Source of the DNA: CAWBJP01 sp963789165
Lineage (GTDB): Bacteria; Actinomycetota; Acidimicrobiia; IMCC26256; BP-133
DNA length: 64,000 nucleotides
Assembly (NCBI GenBank): GCA_963789165.1
Contig: CAWBJP010000012.1
Coordinates: forward strand, 1 to 64,000
Direction: 5' to 3'
The translations under genes were made by a program, and so were the position numbers. The notes beneath the pieces are model-generated. The model was not told the origin of the DNA. It saw nothing but the letters and a program-made list of their open reading frames with translations, and did not search any database. Of this stretch, positions 26,390 through 34,928 are shown in pieces (the stretch's first letter is position 1; each line of letters begins with the position of its first letter).

Positions 26390-27151
26390 TCAGGCGACGA
26401 TCTGGAAGTGCGCTCCGGTCGGGTCGGCGACCCCGGCCAGCCGCCCGTAGGGGGTGTCCTCGGCGGGCGTGACGACGGTACCGCCGAGATCCACGGCCGT
26501 GGACAGGGCGGCGTCTGCGTCGGCGACCCGGAAGAAGACGGACCAGTGGGCCGGGACGCCCTCGGGGAGGAAGGTGGCGTCCATGATCCCGGCCAGCGCT
26601 GCGTCGCCCTCACCGAGGGTCGTGTACCGGAACTCGGGCGTGTCGCTCATGACATGGGTGTCCCACCCAAAGACATCCTGGTAGAACCGCACCGAGGCGT
26701 CGTAGTCCCGGGCGTTGAGCTGGAACCAGGCCGGCGAGCCCGGTTCGTTGATGAGGCCGAAGCCCGGGAACAGGCCGGGCTGCCAGAGGCCGACCGCCGC
26801 CCCGCCCGCGTCGGTCACCACCGCCATGGTGCCGAGTTCGCCCACGTCCGAGGCTTGGACGATCACCGAGCCGCCGTTGGCCGCGGCCGCGTCGGCGGTG
26901 GCCTTGGTGTCAGCGGTGGCCAGGTACACGGACCACAGGTCGGGGATGCCATGCGTGCCGTCGTTGTGCATGGCGCCGGCGACGGGCACCCCGTCCTTGT
27001 GGAAGTTGATGTAACCGCCGAACTCCTCGCCGGTGTCCTCCGCCGTCCAGCCCAGTAGCCGGCCGTAGAACGCCTTGCTGGTGTCGGGATCGGAGGTGAA
27101 CAGGTCGACCCAACAGGGGGCGCCGAGGGGCGCCGAGTCATGCTTGGGCAT
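26390..27151 (-). CDS. Two-domain VOC-family (glyoxalase-like) protein
   Basis: 253 residues made of two vicinal-oxygen-chelate domains: CWVDLFTSDPDTSKAFYGRL with LGWTAEDTGEEFGGYINFHK (1-125) and WFQLNARDYDASVRFYQDVF with GWDTHVMSDTPEFRYTTLG (135-253). It resembles proteins annotated as lactoylglutathione lyase or hydroxylase from Streptomyces, none of them with secure function. The start ATG at 27151 is set by AGGAG 7 nt upstream. Convergent with the epoxide hydrolase-like gene. Confidence 0.87.
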   Translation of the reverse strand: MPKHDSAPLGAPCWVDLFTSDPDTSKAFYGRLLGWTAEDTGEEFGGYINFHKDGVPVAGAMHNDGTHGIPDLWSVYLATADTKATADAAAANGGSVIVQASDVGELGTMAVVTDAGGAAVGLWQPGLFPGFGLINEPGSPAWFQLNARDYDASVRFYQDVFGWDTHVMSDTPEFRYTTLGEGDAALAGIMDATFLPEGVPAHWSVFFRVADADAALSTAVDLGGTVVTPAEDTPYGRLAGVADPTGAHFQIVA

Positions 27152-27252
27152 TGGAGGCTCCTTCACGGGTGTGTGATCGTGGTCAGCAGCTTGGACGGTG
27201 GGCAGCGGCGGAATTCATCGGTGGCCCCAGCCTTGAGTCCTCAGGAGGACGG

Positions 27253-27804
27253 ATGGCCGACGGGGACGTGAACGGGGAAGGGGAAGAGCCGCTGGCGGCC
27301 GGGGACTTCTCTGCCTGGCTGGCTGGGATGCGACGCGCCCTGCTGGACGACGGTGGTTCCGAGGTGCCCTGCGGGGGCTGCACGGCCTGCTGCACGTCGG
27401 CCCAGTTCGTCCACATCGAGCCTGACGAGGCGGCCACGCTGGCGCACATCCCGGCCCAGCTCCTGTTCCCGGCTCCGCGGATGCCGGCCGGCCACGTCCT
27501 CCTCGGCTACGACGAGAACGGCCATTGCCCCATGCTCGTCGACGGAGCCTGCTCGATCTACGAGCATCGCCCGAGGACCTGCCGGACCTACGACTGCCGG
27601 GTCTTCCCGGCCACGGGGGTCGAGCCCGACGAAAGCCAGGCCGGCATCGCCCGCCAGGCCCGGCGCTGGCGGTTCGGCTTCCCGGCCGAGGTGGACCGGA
27701 GCGAGTACGACGCGCTGCGGGCGGCGGCAACCCTCGTGGGCGAGCCCAACGCCACCCAGCGGGCCGTGCTCGCCATCCGGGGGCACGCCGGCCGTCAGCA
27801 GTAG
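27253..27804 (+). CDS. YkgJ-type cysteine-cluster protein
   Basis: 183 residues. The CxxCxxCC-like cluster CGGCTACCTSAQFVHIEPDE, then HCPMLVDGACSIYEHRPRTC and RTYDCRVFPA match the YkgJ/UPF0153 zinc- or iron-chelating family, with eight conserved cysteines. The ATG at 27253 has AGGAGG 5 nt upstream. The family is thought to bind a metal or Fe-S centre; its role is unknown. It is divergent from the VOC gene. Confidence 0.85.
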   Translation: MADGDVNGEGEEPLAAGDFSAWLAGMRRALLDDGGSEVPCGGCTACCTSAQFVHIEPDEAATLAHIPAQLLFPAPRMPAGHVLLGYDENGHCPMLVDGACSIYEHRPRTCRTYDCRVFPATGVEPDESQAGIARQARRWRFGFPAEVDRSEYDALRAAATLVGEPNATQRAVLAIRGHAGRQQ

Positions 27805-27832
27805 GCACAGGAGTTTCTCGGGCGAAAGCTTG

Positions 27833-28720
27833 TCACAGGGAGCGAAATCGAGCGGGCGAATTCTCCGAGGGCTGGGCGGTCCCGCCGGCCACGCCCGTCA
27901 GCTGTTCGCTGAGCTCCCACAGCCGCCGGCGGGCGTCGGGATCGTAGGCCTGCGGATCGGCGCGGGCGTCCTGGAGCCGGTTGAAGTAGCGGCCGGTCAC
28001 CCCGTCAAGCTCCGGTGAGAGGGCGAGCACCAGGGTCGCCTCGAGGCCGTCGTCGATGGTGCTCATGGGGGCGCCCCCGGCTTCGTGGACCATCTTGGTG
28101 TCCATGAACGTGGCCGGGTGCAGGGCGTTGACCGTCACCGCGTCCTCGCCGGCGGCCCCGAGACGCTCGGCGAGCTCGAAGGTGAACATGACCTGGGCCA
28201 GCTTGCTCTGCCGGTAGGCCCGGACCCCGTCGTAGCCCGTGTCGAGCATGATGTCGTCGAGAGCGACGGGGACCTGGCCGGCGGAGGCGACATTGACGAT
28301 CCGGGCCGGGGCCGAGCGCCGGAGCAGCGGCATCAGGAGCATGGTCAGGAGGAACGGTGCCAGGTAGTTCACAGCGAAACGCAGCTCGTAGCCGTCGACG
28401 CTGAGCTCGCGGCCGGCGCCCGGCGCTCCGAAGCCGATCCCGGCGTTGTTGATCAGCAGGTCGAGCCGGTCGTGGTCGCGCTCGATGTCCTGCGCCAGGC
28501 GGCGCACCTCGGCCAGGGAAGAGAAGTCCGCCCGGTAGGCGCGGGGCGGGTCACCGCCGGTCGCCTGGCGGATCCCGTCGCCGGTGTCCGCCAGACGCGA
28601 CGGGCTGCGGCCGTGGAGCAGGACGGAGGCGCGGCGCGACGCCAATTCCAAGGCCAGCGCCCGGCCGAGGCCGTCCGTCGCCCCCGTCACGAGGACAGTT
28701 CGCTGGTCGATGGCCCGCAT
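27833..28720 (-). CDS. Short-chain dehydrogenase/reductase
   Basis: 295 residues. The cofactor motif is VLVTGATDGLGRALALELA, NNAGIGFG follows, and the catalytic Ser and YxxxK are in VASAGQV and YRQSKLAQVMF. The length and ARIVNVAS / FMDTKMV features fit the retinol dehydrogenase-like/oxidoreductase group of classical SDRs, often NADP-dependent (Arg in HGRSPSRL). ATG 28720 directly starts the Rossmann fold; an alternative GTG at 28744 adds eight residues. No clear ribosome-binding site is visible for either. Substrate unknown. Confidence 0.87.
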   Translation of the reverse strand: MRAIDQRTVLVTGATDGLGRALALELASRRASVLLHGRSPSRLADTGDGIRQATGGDPPRAYRADFSSLAEVRRLAQDIERDHDRLDLLINNAGIGFGAPGAGRELSVDGYELRFAVNYLAPFLLTMLLMPLLRRSAPARIVNVASAGQVPVALDDIMLDTGYDGVRAYRQSKLAQVMFTFELAERLGAAGEDAVTVNALHPATFMDTKMVHEAGGAPMSTIDDGLEATLVLALSPELDGVTGRYFNRLQDARADPQAYDPDARRRLWELSEQLTGVAGGTAQPSENSPARFRSL

Positions 28721-28783
28721 CACCGTGCCGGCATCGTCGCACACGGACCACGCCTCGACGGCCGGCGTCCGTCCTGGGAAAGA

Positions 28784-28886
28784 GTGTTACCTCAAGGTCT
28801 ACGTGCCTCGGGCAGCCCGGTCGGGATGGGTCTTCGTCAAGGCCCACGGGCTGGAGAGCAACCCGGTCTGGTTGGAGATCACCTGA
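28784..28886 (+). pseudogene. Possible 3' remnant of a lost gene
   Basis: This short stretch encodes YLKVYVPRAARSGWVFVKAH followed by GLESNPVWLEIT and a stop. It looks like the end of a beta-rich protein domain and not like random shadow sequence, but no start codon or upstream domain is present. It may be the tail of a gene lost by deletion. Evidence is thin. Confidence 0.25.
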
Positions 28887-29163
28887 CGGGATCTTTGAGA
28901 TCAGGCCCGCTCTTGGCATTGTCCTCGAGGCTCAGGACGTCGGCGGGATGGTGGAGATCCCCGGCGGCAGCGACGATCTCGGCGACCTGGGCCAGTGTGA
29001 GGTGCAGGGCGTCGACGTCGTGTTGCAGCCGGTCGGCATCATCGACGCGGCCTTCGGTCTCCGCCCGCTTCTGTTGCTCGACCCGCTCGAGGATCTGTTC
29101 TTCCAGCCCGCCGACGCTGTCTCTCAGCAAGTTCTCGTCAATTCCAATTTCGCTCTCGTCCAT
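28879..29163 (-). CDS. Small acidic coiled-coil protein
   Basis: 94 residues from ATG 29163 (MDESEIGIDENLLRDSVGGL), or 103 from TTG 29190, which has GAGG just upstream. The middle EEQILERVEQQKRAETEGRV and LQHDVDALHLTLAQVAEIVA form heptad-like amphipathic helices. I do not recognise the family. It is divergent from the LPxTG protein gene, and the 110-nt gap between them is the most AT-rich in this part of the window. Confidence 0.55.
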   Translation of the reverse strand: MDESEIGIDENLLRDSVGGLEEQILERVEQQKRAETEGRVDDADRLQHDVDALHLTLAQVAEIVAAAGDLHHPADVLSLEDNAKSGPDLKDPVR

Positions 29164-29276
29164 ACCTGGGGTGTACCCAGATTCATCCAATCCTCACTGA
29201 ACGTGAAAAAAAAACACTGTTAGTGATTTGCCCGGGTTGGGTACCCCCGGCACACATCACTCTGGGGGAAACGAAA

Positions 29277-30176
29277 ATGCACAGCTGGGGAAAGCTTTTG
29301 GTGGCCGCGGCCGCCCTCATGGCATCACACGCCGGGCTCGGCGCCCAACCTGCGGGGGCTGAGCCCAGCCATCCCGGCGGAGTGCCGGACACCTGCCCGG
29401 AGGTTCTCGCCGGCCGGCCGACGGGAGGCCTGGAGAAGTTCACCCAGCCGCCCGCCGGAAGCGAAGTCCAGGCCGGAGACATCGTCGCCGTCACCCTGCG
29501 CTGGGATCCGGCCAACTTCGACCGTCCGGTGCTCCACAAGGCGCTCGACTGTGTGACGGTCGACGGCCGGTCCCTTCCCGAGCTCGGCGTCCAGGAACGG
29601 GACACCGCCAACGACGGTGTCTTCGAACACGTCTATGTCGTGCCCGACGGGCTGGCTGCAGGCACGCGCCTGTGTGACCGCGGGTTCGTCTCCGGCCCCA
29701 CCGACTCGGGTGAATTCGACCGGCAGAAGAGCAACGACGTCTGCTTCATGGTCGGGGTCACGTCGGCTGGGGCGCCGGGGACGGTGCCGGCCGCGGGCCT
29801 CGAGGCGCCGCCCGCCGCTTTGCCGCCGGCTCCTGAGGTCCAACTCATCCCCCCGGCCGGGATGGACCTGGACTTGGACATGATGGCCAGCCCGGGCGTC
29901 GAGACCTTCCCGCCGCCGGCCGGCACCGCCCTCGGGCCGCCGGTTCCCGACGTGGCGGAGGGCGTGCTCCAGGGCACCACCGAGCGGGGCACCTCCACCA
30001 CGGCTCCGACCCTCCCCGAAGCCCCAACGGCCGAGGCCTCCGGCGACTCCCTCCCCCGGACGGGTGCCGGGGTACGACCGTGGCTTCTCCTCGGCCTCAC
30101 GTTGCTGGTGGGCGGACAGAGCCTGCGCCGGCTGGCGAACCTCATGGGTTCAGGCCGCCGACCCGTCGTGTCCTGA
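29277..30176 (+). CDS. Secreted LPxTG-type cell-surface protein
   Basis: 299 residues. A Sec signal peptide (LLVAAAALMASHAGLGAQPA) is followed by a beta-type domain with conserved cysteines (residues about 38-160: DTCPEVL, VTLRWDPANFDRPVLHKALD, DGLAAGTRLCDRGFVSGPT, SNDVCFMVG). A Pro/Ala/Thr-rich linker follows, then the C-terminal sorting signal SLPRTGAGVRPW, a hydrophobic segment (LLLGLTLLVGGQ) and a short tail with SLRRLAN. LPRTG is a sortase recognition motif, so the protein is likely covalently attached to the wall or held in the membrane. No sortase gene is in the window. ATG 29277 follows a purine-rich stretch. A strong hairpin ends the transcript. Confidence 0.78.
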   Translation: MHSWGKLLVAAAALMASHAGLGAQPAGAEPSHPGGVPDTCPEVLAGRPTGGLEKFTQPPAGSEVQAGDIVAVTLRWDPANFDRPVLHKALDCVTVDGRSLPELGVQERDTANDGVFEHVYVVPDGLAAGTRLCDRGFVSGPTDSGEFDRQKSNDVCFMVGVTSAGAPGTVPAAGLEAPPAALPPAPEVQLIPPAGMDLDLDMMASPGVETFPPPAGTALGPPVPDVAEGVLQGTTERGTSTTAPTLPEAPTAEASGDSLPRTGAGVRPWLLLGLTLLVGGQSLRRLANLMGSGRRPVVS

Positions 30177-30198
30177 GCTCCGGCGCCCCCGAGATCGG

Positions 30199-30227
30199 CT
30201 CGGGCACCCGCCCCCCGGGTGCCCGAG
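30199..30227. terminator. Hairpin terminator after LPxTG gene
   Basis: CTCGGGCACCCG pairs perfectly with CGGGTGCCCGAG around CCCCC: a 12-bp stem with 5-nt loop, beginning 23 nt after the stop codon and ending 6 nt before the SOS-like box of dinB. No U-run follows, as is usual in this GC range. Confidence 0.7.
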
Positions 30228-30233
30228 TCTGTG

Positions 30234-30247
30234 CAAACATGTGTTCG
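30234..30247 (+). promoter_or_regulatory. LexA-type SOS box overlapping dinB start
   Basis: CAAACATGTGTTCG matches the actinobacterial LexA consensus CGAACRNNYGTTCG-type palindrome at all but one or two positions. It overlaps the first codon of dinB (GTG 30241 or 30247), consistent with a leaderless or very short-leader transcript repressed by LexA. Regulation of dinB by LexA is well known in other bacteria; here it is inferred from the site only. Confidence 0.5.
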
Positions 30248-31437
30248 TGCTCCGAGAGGCGACGATTCTTCATGCCGACCTCGACGCCTTCTACGCGTCG
30301 GTCGAGCAGCGGGACGACCCGCGCCTGCGGGGCCGGCCTGTGATCGTGGGCGGCGGGGTCGTGCTCGCCGCCAGTTACGAGGCCAAGGCCTACGGCGTGC
30401 GCACCGCCATGGGCGGAGCGCAGGCTCGGCGGCTCTGCCCCCGGGCGGTCGTGGTCCCGCCCCGGATGCCGGCCTACTCCGAGGCCAGCAAAAAGGTGTT
30501 CGAGGTCTTCGAGGACACCTCGCCGCTGGTGGAGGGACTGTCGATCGACGAGGCGTTCATTGACGTCGGTGGACTGAAGCGGGTCTCGGGCACGCCGGTC
30601 GAGATCGCCGTGCGGTTGCGGCGGGCCGTCCTCGAGCGGGTCGGCCTGCCCATCACCGTGGGAGTGGCCCCCACCAAGTTCCTGGCCAAGGTGGCCAGCG
30701 CCGTGGCCAAGCCCGACGGTCTGCTGGTGGTGCCGGCCGGCGGCGAGCTGGCCTTCCTCCACCCGCTGCCCGTCGAGCGGCTTTGGGGCGTCGGTCCGGT
30801 GACGTCAGGCAGGCTGCGCGCCCGGGGGATCACGACGGTGGGGGAGGTGGCCCAGCTCGACGAGGCGGCGCTGACCTCCATGTTGGGCCGGGCCGCGGGC
30901 GGGCACCTCCATGCCCTGGCCCACAACCACGATCCCCGGCCGGTGCTGGTCGGCCGGCGGCGCAAGTCGATGGGGTCGCAGTGCGCGTTGGGCCGTTCAC
31001 GGACCTCGCTTCCCGATGTCGACGCCGTGCTGGTCGCCCTGGTCGATCGGGTCACCCGCCGGATGCGGGCGGCCGGGCGATCCGGCCGCACCGTCGTCCT
31101 GCGGTTGCGCTTCGACGACTACACGCGGGCGACCCGCTCGCACACTCTGGACCGGGCGACGTGGGACACCCACACGATCCTGGTCACGGCCCGCGGACTG
31201 CTGGGCGCGTCCGTTCCGATGATCAGGCGTCAGGGCCTCACCCTGGTGGGGGTGGCGGTCGGCAACCTCGACGACAGCGGCGCCGTCCAGCAGGCCCTGC
31301 CCTTCGACCGGCACCGGGGCCGAGCCCTCGACACCGCCCTCGACGAGGTGCGCGACCGGTTCGGGTCGACCGCCGTCACCCGGGCCGTTCTCCTTGGCCG
31401 CGACCCGGGTCTGACGGTGCCGATGCTCCCCGACTGA
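30241..31437 (+). CDS. dinB: DNA polymerase IV (Y family)
   Basis: 398 residues. Palm and catalytic motifs are intact: ILHADLDAFYASVEQRDDP with the first metal Asp, GGGVVLAASYEAKAYGVRT with the nucleotide-binding Tyr/Arg, and LVEGLSIDEAFIDVGGL with the SIDEAF catalytic acids. The helix-hairpin-helix thumb (LWGVGPVTSGRLRARGITTV) and little finger (ALVDRVTRRMRAAGRSGRTV) follow. It performs error-prone bypass of damaged DNA. Two GTG starts (30241, 30247) are possible; both overlap an SOS-type operator. It is preceded by a strong terminator, so it has its own promoter. Confidence 0.93.
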   Translation: MFVLREATILHADLDAFYASVEQRDDPRLRGRPVIVGGGVVLAASYEAKAYGVRTAMGGAQARRLCPRAVVVPPRMPAYSEASKKVFEVFEDTSPLVEGLSIDEAFIDVGGLKRVSGTPVEIAVRLRRAVLERVGLPITVGVAPTKFLAKVASAVAKPDGLLVVPAGGELAFLHPLPVERLWGVGPVTSGRLRARGITTVGEVAQLDEAALTSMLGRAAGGHLHALAHNHDPRPVLVGRRRKSMGSQCALGRSRTSLPDVDAVLVALVDRVTRRMRAAGRSGRTVVLRLRFDDYTRATRSHTLDRATWDTHTILVTARGLLGASVPMIRRQGLTLVGVAVGNLDDSGAVQQALPFDRHRGRALDTALDEVRDRFGSTAVTRAVLLGRDPGLTVPMLPD

Positions 31438-31457
31438 GCGAGGTTGACGGCCGGTCG

Positions 31458-32891
31458 TTAGAGCTTGATGCAGGCGATGGCGGCGTCGTCGTTCTCGGTG
31501 CCGGCCGTGTCCGCGCCCTTGTAGCCGACGAGCATGACCGACTTGCCGTCGCGGGCCAGCGTCGCGCCGAACCAGGTGTCGGCCGGTCCGCCCAGGTCGG
31601 ACAGGACGCGCCCGGCGGTGCCGAAGGCCGGCACCGGGATGCCGCTCTCGTCGAGGAGGACCACCATGGCGTCGGAGGCGGCCTCCGCCGGGGTGCCCAC
31701 GCCGATCCCCAGCACCCGCCCGTCGGGCAGGACCAGGAGGTTGCGGGCCCGGTCGTCCAGGCCGGCGAGGTCGATACGGGTCAGCCCGTCGGTCCCGTAG
31801 GTCTTGTCCCATGTCCCGGTGGCGGTGAACCGGTAGGAGATCAGGTCCACCTTCTCTTCGGGGTCGGCGCCGTGGCCGTAACCGCCCATGACGTAGTTGT
31901 CGCCCTGCAAGCCGAACTGGTATGACTCGGCCACGCCGCCGGGCAGCACCGTGGCGGTGGCCACGCCGCCGGTTCCGAACGACGTGTCGAGCTTCCCGTC
32001 GCTGGAGAACCGGATGAGGACGGGGCTGACCACGTCGGCGGCGTCACGGCTGTAGCCGGTGGCCACGATCTTCCCGTCGGGCTGGAGGTTCATGTTGCGG
32101 GGGGTGTCGGCGCCCTTGTTCTGGTCGACGGTGAGGATCCCCTTGGTGCCGAAGGCCGGGTCGAGCGCCCCGGCGCTGGTGATGCCGGCGATGGTGAAGT
32201 CGGCGTCCTCGCGCCCCGGCGCGGCGGTCGACCCGAAGAGGACGAGCTTGTTGTCGGGCAACGTGACCAGGCCCCAGGCGTTGTCGGCCAGATAGGACTC
32301 GTCGGGCAGTGCCTTGCCCTTGCCGAGGTCGAGCTTGGCGATCCCCTCGGTCCCGAAGGTCGGGTCGGGCTTGCCGGTGGCGTCGAAGCGGACGAGGGCG
32401 ACGTCGGTGTCCTTGGCGGCCAGGCCGGTGGCCTTGGGGTCCTTCTCGATCGGGCCGGAGATGACGATCTTGCCGTCGGACTGGACGACGACGGCCCGGG
32501 CCACTTCGACGACCTTCCCTCCCGGGGTGACGTTGACCGTGGCCACGCCGGCCTGGCCGAAGGTCTGGTCGAGGGCGCCGTCCTCGCCGAACTTGGCCAG
32601 CACCATGGCATGGTCCTCGCCGGTCTCGGTCCAGCCGGCGGCGTAGTAGCTGCCTCCGGGCCCGGGGGTGACGGCCAGGAAGCGGTCGTGCTCGGCGGGG
32701 GAGAGCGCCGTCGCCAGCACACCGTTCTGGCCGAAGCTGGTGTCCAGCCCGGTCAGCTCGGCCGCCTCTTCTTCGGTGGTCTCACCGCCCGCCTTGCTGG
32801 TCTCGTTCGTGGCCTCGTCGTCACCGTCGTCGGCACAGCCGCCCAAGACGAGCAGGCCGATCATCAAACCACCGAGCAACTTCGTGTGCAT
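31458..32891 (-). CDS. Lipoprotein with delta-60 repeats (beta-propeller)
   Basis: 477 residues. The signal peptide ends with the lipobox VLGGC, so Cys is the likely lipidation site, followed by a Glu/Thr-rich linker. The body has about seven repeats of the delta-60 type, each ending in a DxTFGxxGV-like turn: LDTSFGQNGVL, LDQTFGQAGVATV, PDPTFGTEGIA, LDPAFGTKGILT, LDTSFGTGGVAT and further divergent ones. These repeats form propeller-like surface structures of unknown function. ATG 32891 has AGGGAG 6 nt upstream. An IdeR-like iron box lies 41 nt before the start, hinting at iron-dependent expression. Confidence 0.87.
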   Translation of the reverse strand: MHTKLLGGLMIGLLVLGGCADDGDDEATNETSKAGGETTEEEAAELTGLDTSFGQNGVLATALSPAEHDRFLAVTPGPGGSYYAAGWTETGEDHAMVLAKFGEDGALDQTFGQAGVATVNVTPGGKVVEVARAVVVQSDGKIVISGPIEKDPKATGLAAKDTDVALVRFDATGKPDPTFGTEGIAKLDLGKGKALPDESYLADNAWGLVTLPDNKLVLFGSTAAPGREDADFTIAGITSAGALDPAFGTKGILTVDQNKGADTPRNMNLQPDGKIVATGYSRDAADVVSPVLIRFSSDGKLDTSFGTGGVATATVLPGGVAESYQFGLQGDNYVMGGYGHGADPEEKVDLISYRFTATGTWDKTYGTDGLTRIDLAGLDDRARNLLVLPDGRVLGIGVGTPAEAASDAMVVLLDESGIPVPAFGTAGRVLSDLGGPADTWFGATLARDGKSVMLVGYKGADTAGTENDDAAIACIKL

Positions 32892-32932
32892 GGCGCGCTC
32901 CCTGCAGTTTAAGGAAATCCTGATGCTAAAAG

Positions 32933-32946
32933 TTAGGTTACCCTAA
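32933..32946 (-). promoter_or_regulatory. IdeR/DtxR-like iron box
   Basis: TTAGGTTACCCTAA, with flanking bases, matches 14 of 19 positions of the DtxR/IdeR consensus TTAGGTTAGSCTAACCTAA. It lies in a short AT-rich patch 41 nt upstream of the lipoprotein start (32891) and about 75 nt before the monooxygenase on the other strand. It fits promoter repression by an iron-bound regulator; the regulator gene is not in the window. Confidence 0.45.
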
Positions 32947-33022
32947 TAAATGCGAGACGCCATGCCCAGCCCTTGACACTCCTCCGAATATGGAGTCGCC
33001 CGCTCCGGAGGAGGTCGACCCT

Positions 33023-33361
33023 GTGATCTTCATCTGCGTCAAGTTCCCCATCCGCCCCGACAAGGCCGACGAATGGCTCGGACTCGTCGACGAGTTCACC
33101 CAGGCGACCCGCGGCGAGGAAGGCAACCTCTTCTTCGAATGGTCCAGGAGCGTCGACGACCCCAACGAGTTCACCCTCGTGGAGGCGTTCGAGTCGCCCG
33201 AAGCGGGTGGGGTCCACGTGAACACCGACCACTTCAAGAAGGCGATGAGTTGGATGCCCGACGTGGTGGCGGCGAACCCGAAGATCATCCACTTCGAGGT
33301 GCCGCAGGACGGGTGGTCGAAGATGGCGGAGATCGAACCCCGCCAGGGGGCGTCGGCTTAG
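33023..33361 (+). CDS. Antibiotic biosynthesis monooxygenase (ABM) domain protein
   Basis: 112 residues from GTG 33023, chosen because GGAGGAGG stands 8 nt upstream; ATG 32990 is in frame but would need a leaderless message. The ABM fold is shown by VIFICVKFPIRPDKADEWLG, GNLFFEWSRSVDDPNEFTLV, EAFESPEAGGVHVNTDHFKK. It resembles putative quinol monooxygenases (YgiN-like). A stem (32979-32986 with 33006-33013) could pair with the ribosome-binding site. Confidence 0.8.
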   Translation: MIFICVKFPIRPDKADEWLGLVDEFTQATRGEEGNLFFEWSRSVDDPNEFTLVEAFESPEAGGVHVNTDHFKKAMSWMPDVVAANPKIIHFEVPQDGWSKMAEIEPRQGASA

Positions 33362-33383
33362 AGCCGAGCTGAGCCGGCGAGGA

Positions 33384-34320
33384 TCAGCCGGGGGCGGTAC
33401 CGGTCATCGGCAGCCGGCGTTCCAGCCGGCCCCGGTCCCACCGGCCGGGTTCGGCCGCGGCCTCGTACGTCGTCTGCAGGAAAGCCAGCAGCGTGGCGTC
33501 GGGATCGTCGGCCGTCCGCACCATCTCGTAGGGCAGCATGAACTCACCCAGCCCGGCGTCGTAGAAGGCGCCCTTGGGCTCGACCGGCCAGTCCCGGAAG
33601 CCGTCCGGTTCGGGATAGGCGTAGGCGTAGAAGATGCCCTCGTCGGCGCCGACGGGCCAGTAGCCGCAGCTGCTGACCTCCTGGCTGTAGGCGTCGTGCA
33701 TCACCCAGTCGGCGCAGTTGGGGACGCCGCCGGGGTGCCGGGGCGCGTCCCGGCCCGAGAACCGGGTCACGGCCAGGTCGAAGCCACCCCAGAAGAAGTG
33801 GACGGGACTCACCTTGCCCACGAACCGGGACCGGAAGGCGGTCAGCACCCGGTGCGCCTGCACCAGCGATTGCCAGAACCGGTGGGCGGAGGCGGCGTCG
33901 TAGCTGGCGTGGGTCTCGTCTTCGGGGAACGGGATGGCCACGGGGATCTCGACGGGCCGGGGCAGGATCTCCACAGTCACGTCCAGCTCGGCCAGGCGGG
34001 CCATCGTCTCGGCGTAGAAGTCGGCCACCGACCGCGGTTCGAGTCGAACCTGGCGCTCAGCGCCGTCGGTGGTGCGGATCTCCAGCACATGGCGGATGAA
34101 GTCGAACTGGATCTCGACGCCGCGCCCGCCGTACGGGCATGAGCGAGGTGGTCAGGCCCCGGGCGTTGACGTACAAGGGGATGTGCCAGGAGTGGTTCAT
34201 CCAGGGTTCGAGGCCGAGGCGCACCTTCCCCACGATCTGGGTCCACAGGTGCAGCGTGTCCCGGGTGTCCTCCCAGGCCGCCACCGGGAGAGGGGGCCAG
34301 GCCCCATCGCCGTCGCTCAT
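33384..34320 (-). CDS. DUF5996 family protein (one frameshift)
   Basis: About 312 residues. The N-terminal part from ATG 34320 reads MSDGDGAWPPLPVAAWEDTR, TLHLWTQIVGKVRLGLEPWM, NHSWHIPLYVNARGLTTS; a frame change near 34130 leads into GVEIQFDFIRHVLEIRTTDG, SVADFYAETMARLAELDVTV, VHFFWGGFDLAVTRFSGRDA, HPGGVPNCADWVMHDAYSQE and VSSCGYWPVG. This is the conserved pattern of the DUF5996 family, whose function is unknown. Both halves are well conserved, so a sequence error is the simplest explanation. Convergent with the monooxygenase gene; divergent from the sigma factor operon at 34445. Confidence 0.82.
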
Positions 34321-34444
34321 CCCATCGCCTCCCCCTGCGCCCGTCCCGCAGGGTCCCCGCGGTCCGATTTGTACGGTAGCGGCGGCCCGCAAATCGGACC
34401 GGGGTGAGACCTCACAGATCCGGCGGGTGGGACGTTGACCTGAT

Positions 34445-34928
34445 GTGAGCCTGCGACCGTTCGAGAAGATCGTGGCCGAGCACGGCCCGGTGGTGATGCG
34501 GGTGTGCTCCGCCCTGCTGGGACCGGTGGAGGCCCAGGACGCCTGGTCGGAGACGTTCCTCTCGGCGCTGAGGGCCTATCCGGACCTGCGGCCCGGAAGC
34601 AGCATCCGGGGCTGGTTGGTGACGATCGCCCACAACAAGGCCATCGACCAGATCCGCCGGGCGGGCCGAGCACCCCGGCCCATCGGGCGTCTCCCCGAGA
34701 TCCCCGCCGCCGACGACGGGGCCGAACCCGGCGACGACGGACTTGCGGACCGCCCTCGATGCGCTGCCGCCCAAGCAGCGAGGCGCCGTCATCTACCGCT
34801 ACCTCGCCGACCTGCCCTACGCCGAGGTGGCCGCCCTGCTGGAGAGCAGCGAACCGGCCGCCCGGCGCAGCGCGGCCGACGGGATCGCCGCCCTGCGGAA
34901 GACCTACACGAAGGGAACCCACCAATGA
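34445..34928 (+). CDS. RNA polymerase sigma factor, ECF type (one frameshift)
   Basis: About 161 residues. From GTG 34445: VSLRPFEKIVAEHGPVVMRV, region 2 with AQDAWSETFLSALRAY and GWLVTIAHNKAIDQIRRAGR (the -10-binding helix), then a frame change near 34735 and region 4: LRTALDALPPKQRGAVIYRY, LADLPYAEVAALLESSEPAA. It overlaps the alkyltransferase gene by ATGA. The order sigma factor / alkyltransferase / 2OG oxygenase is one I recognise from other actinobacteria, so it is likely to direct transcription of its own repair operon. Confidence 0.78.

Noticed and set aside
21000..34000. Genomic island or prophage
   Set aside because: No integrase, transposase, att-like repeats or composition shift was seen; genes are ordinary chromosomal types.
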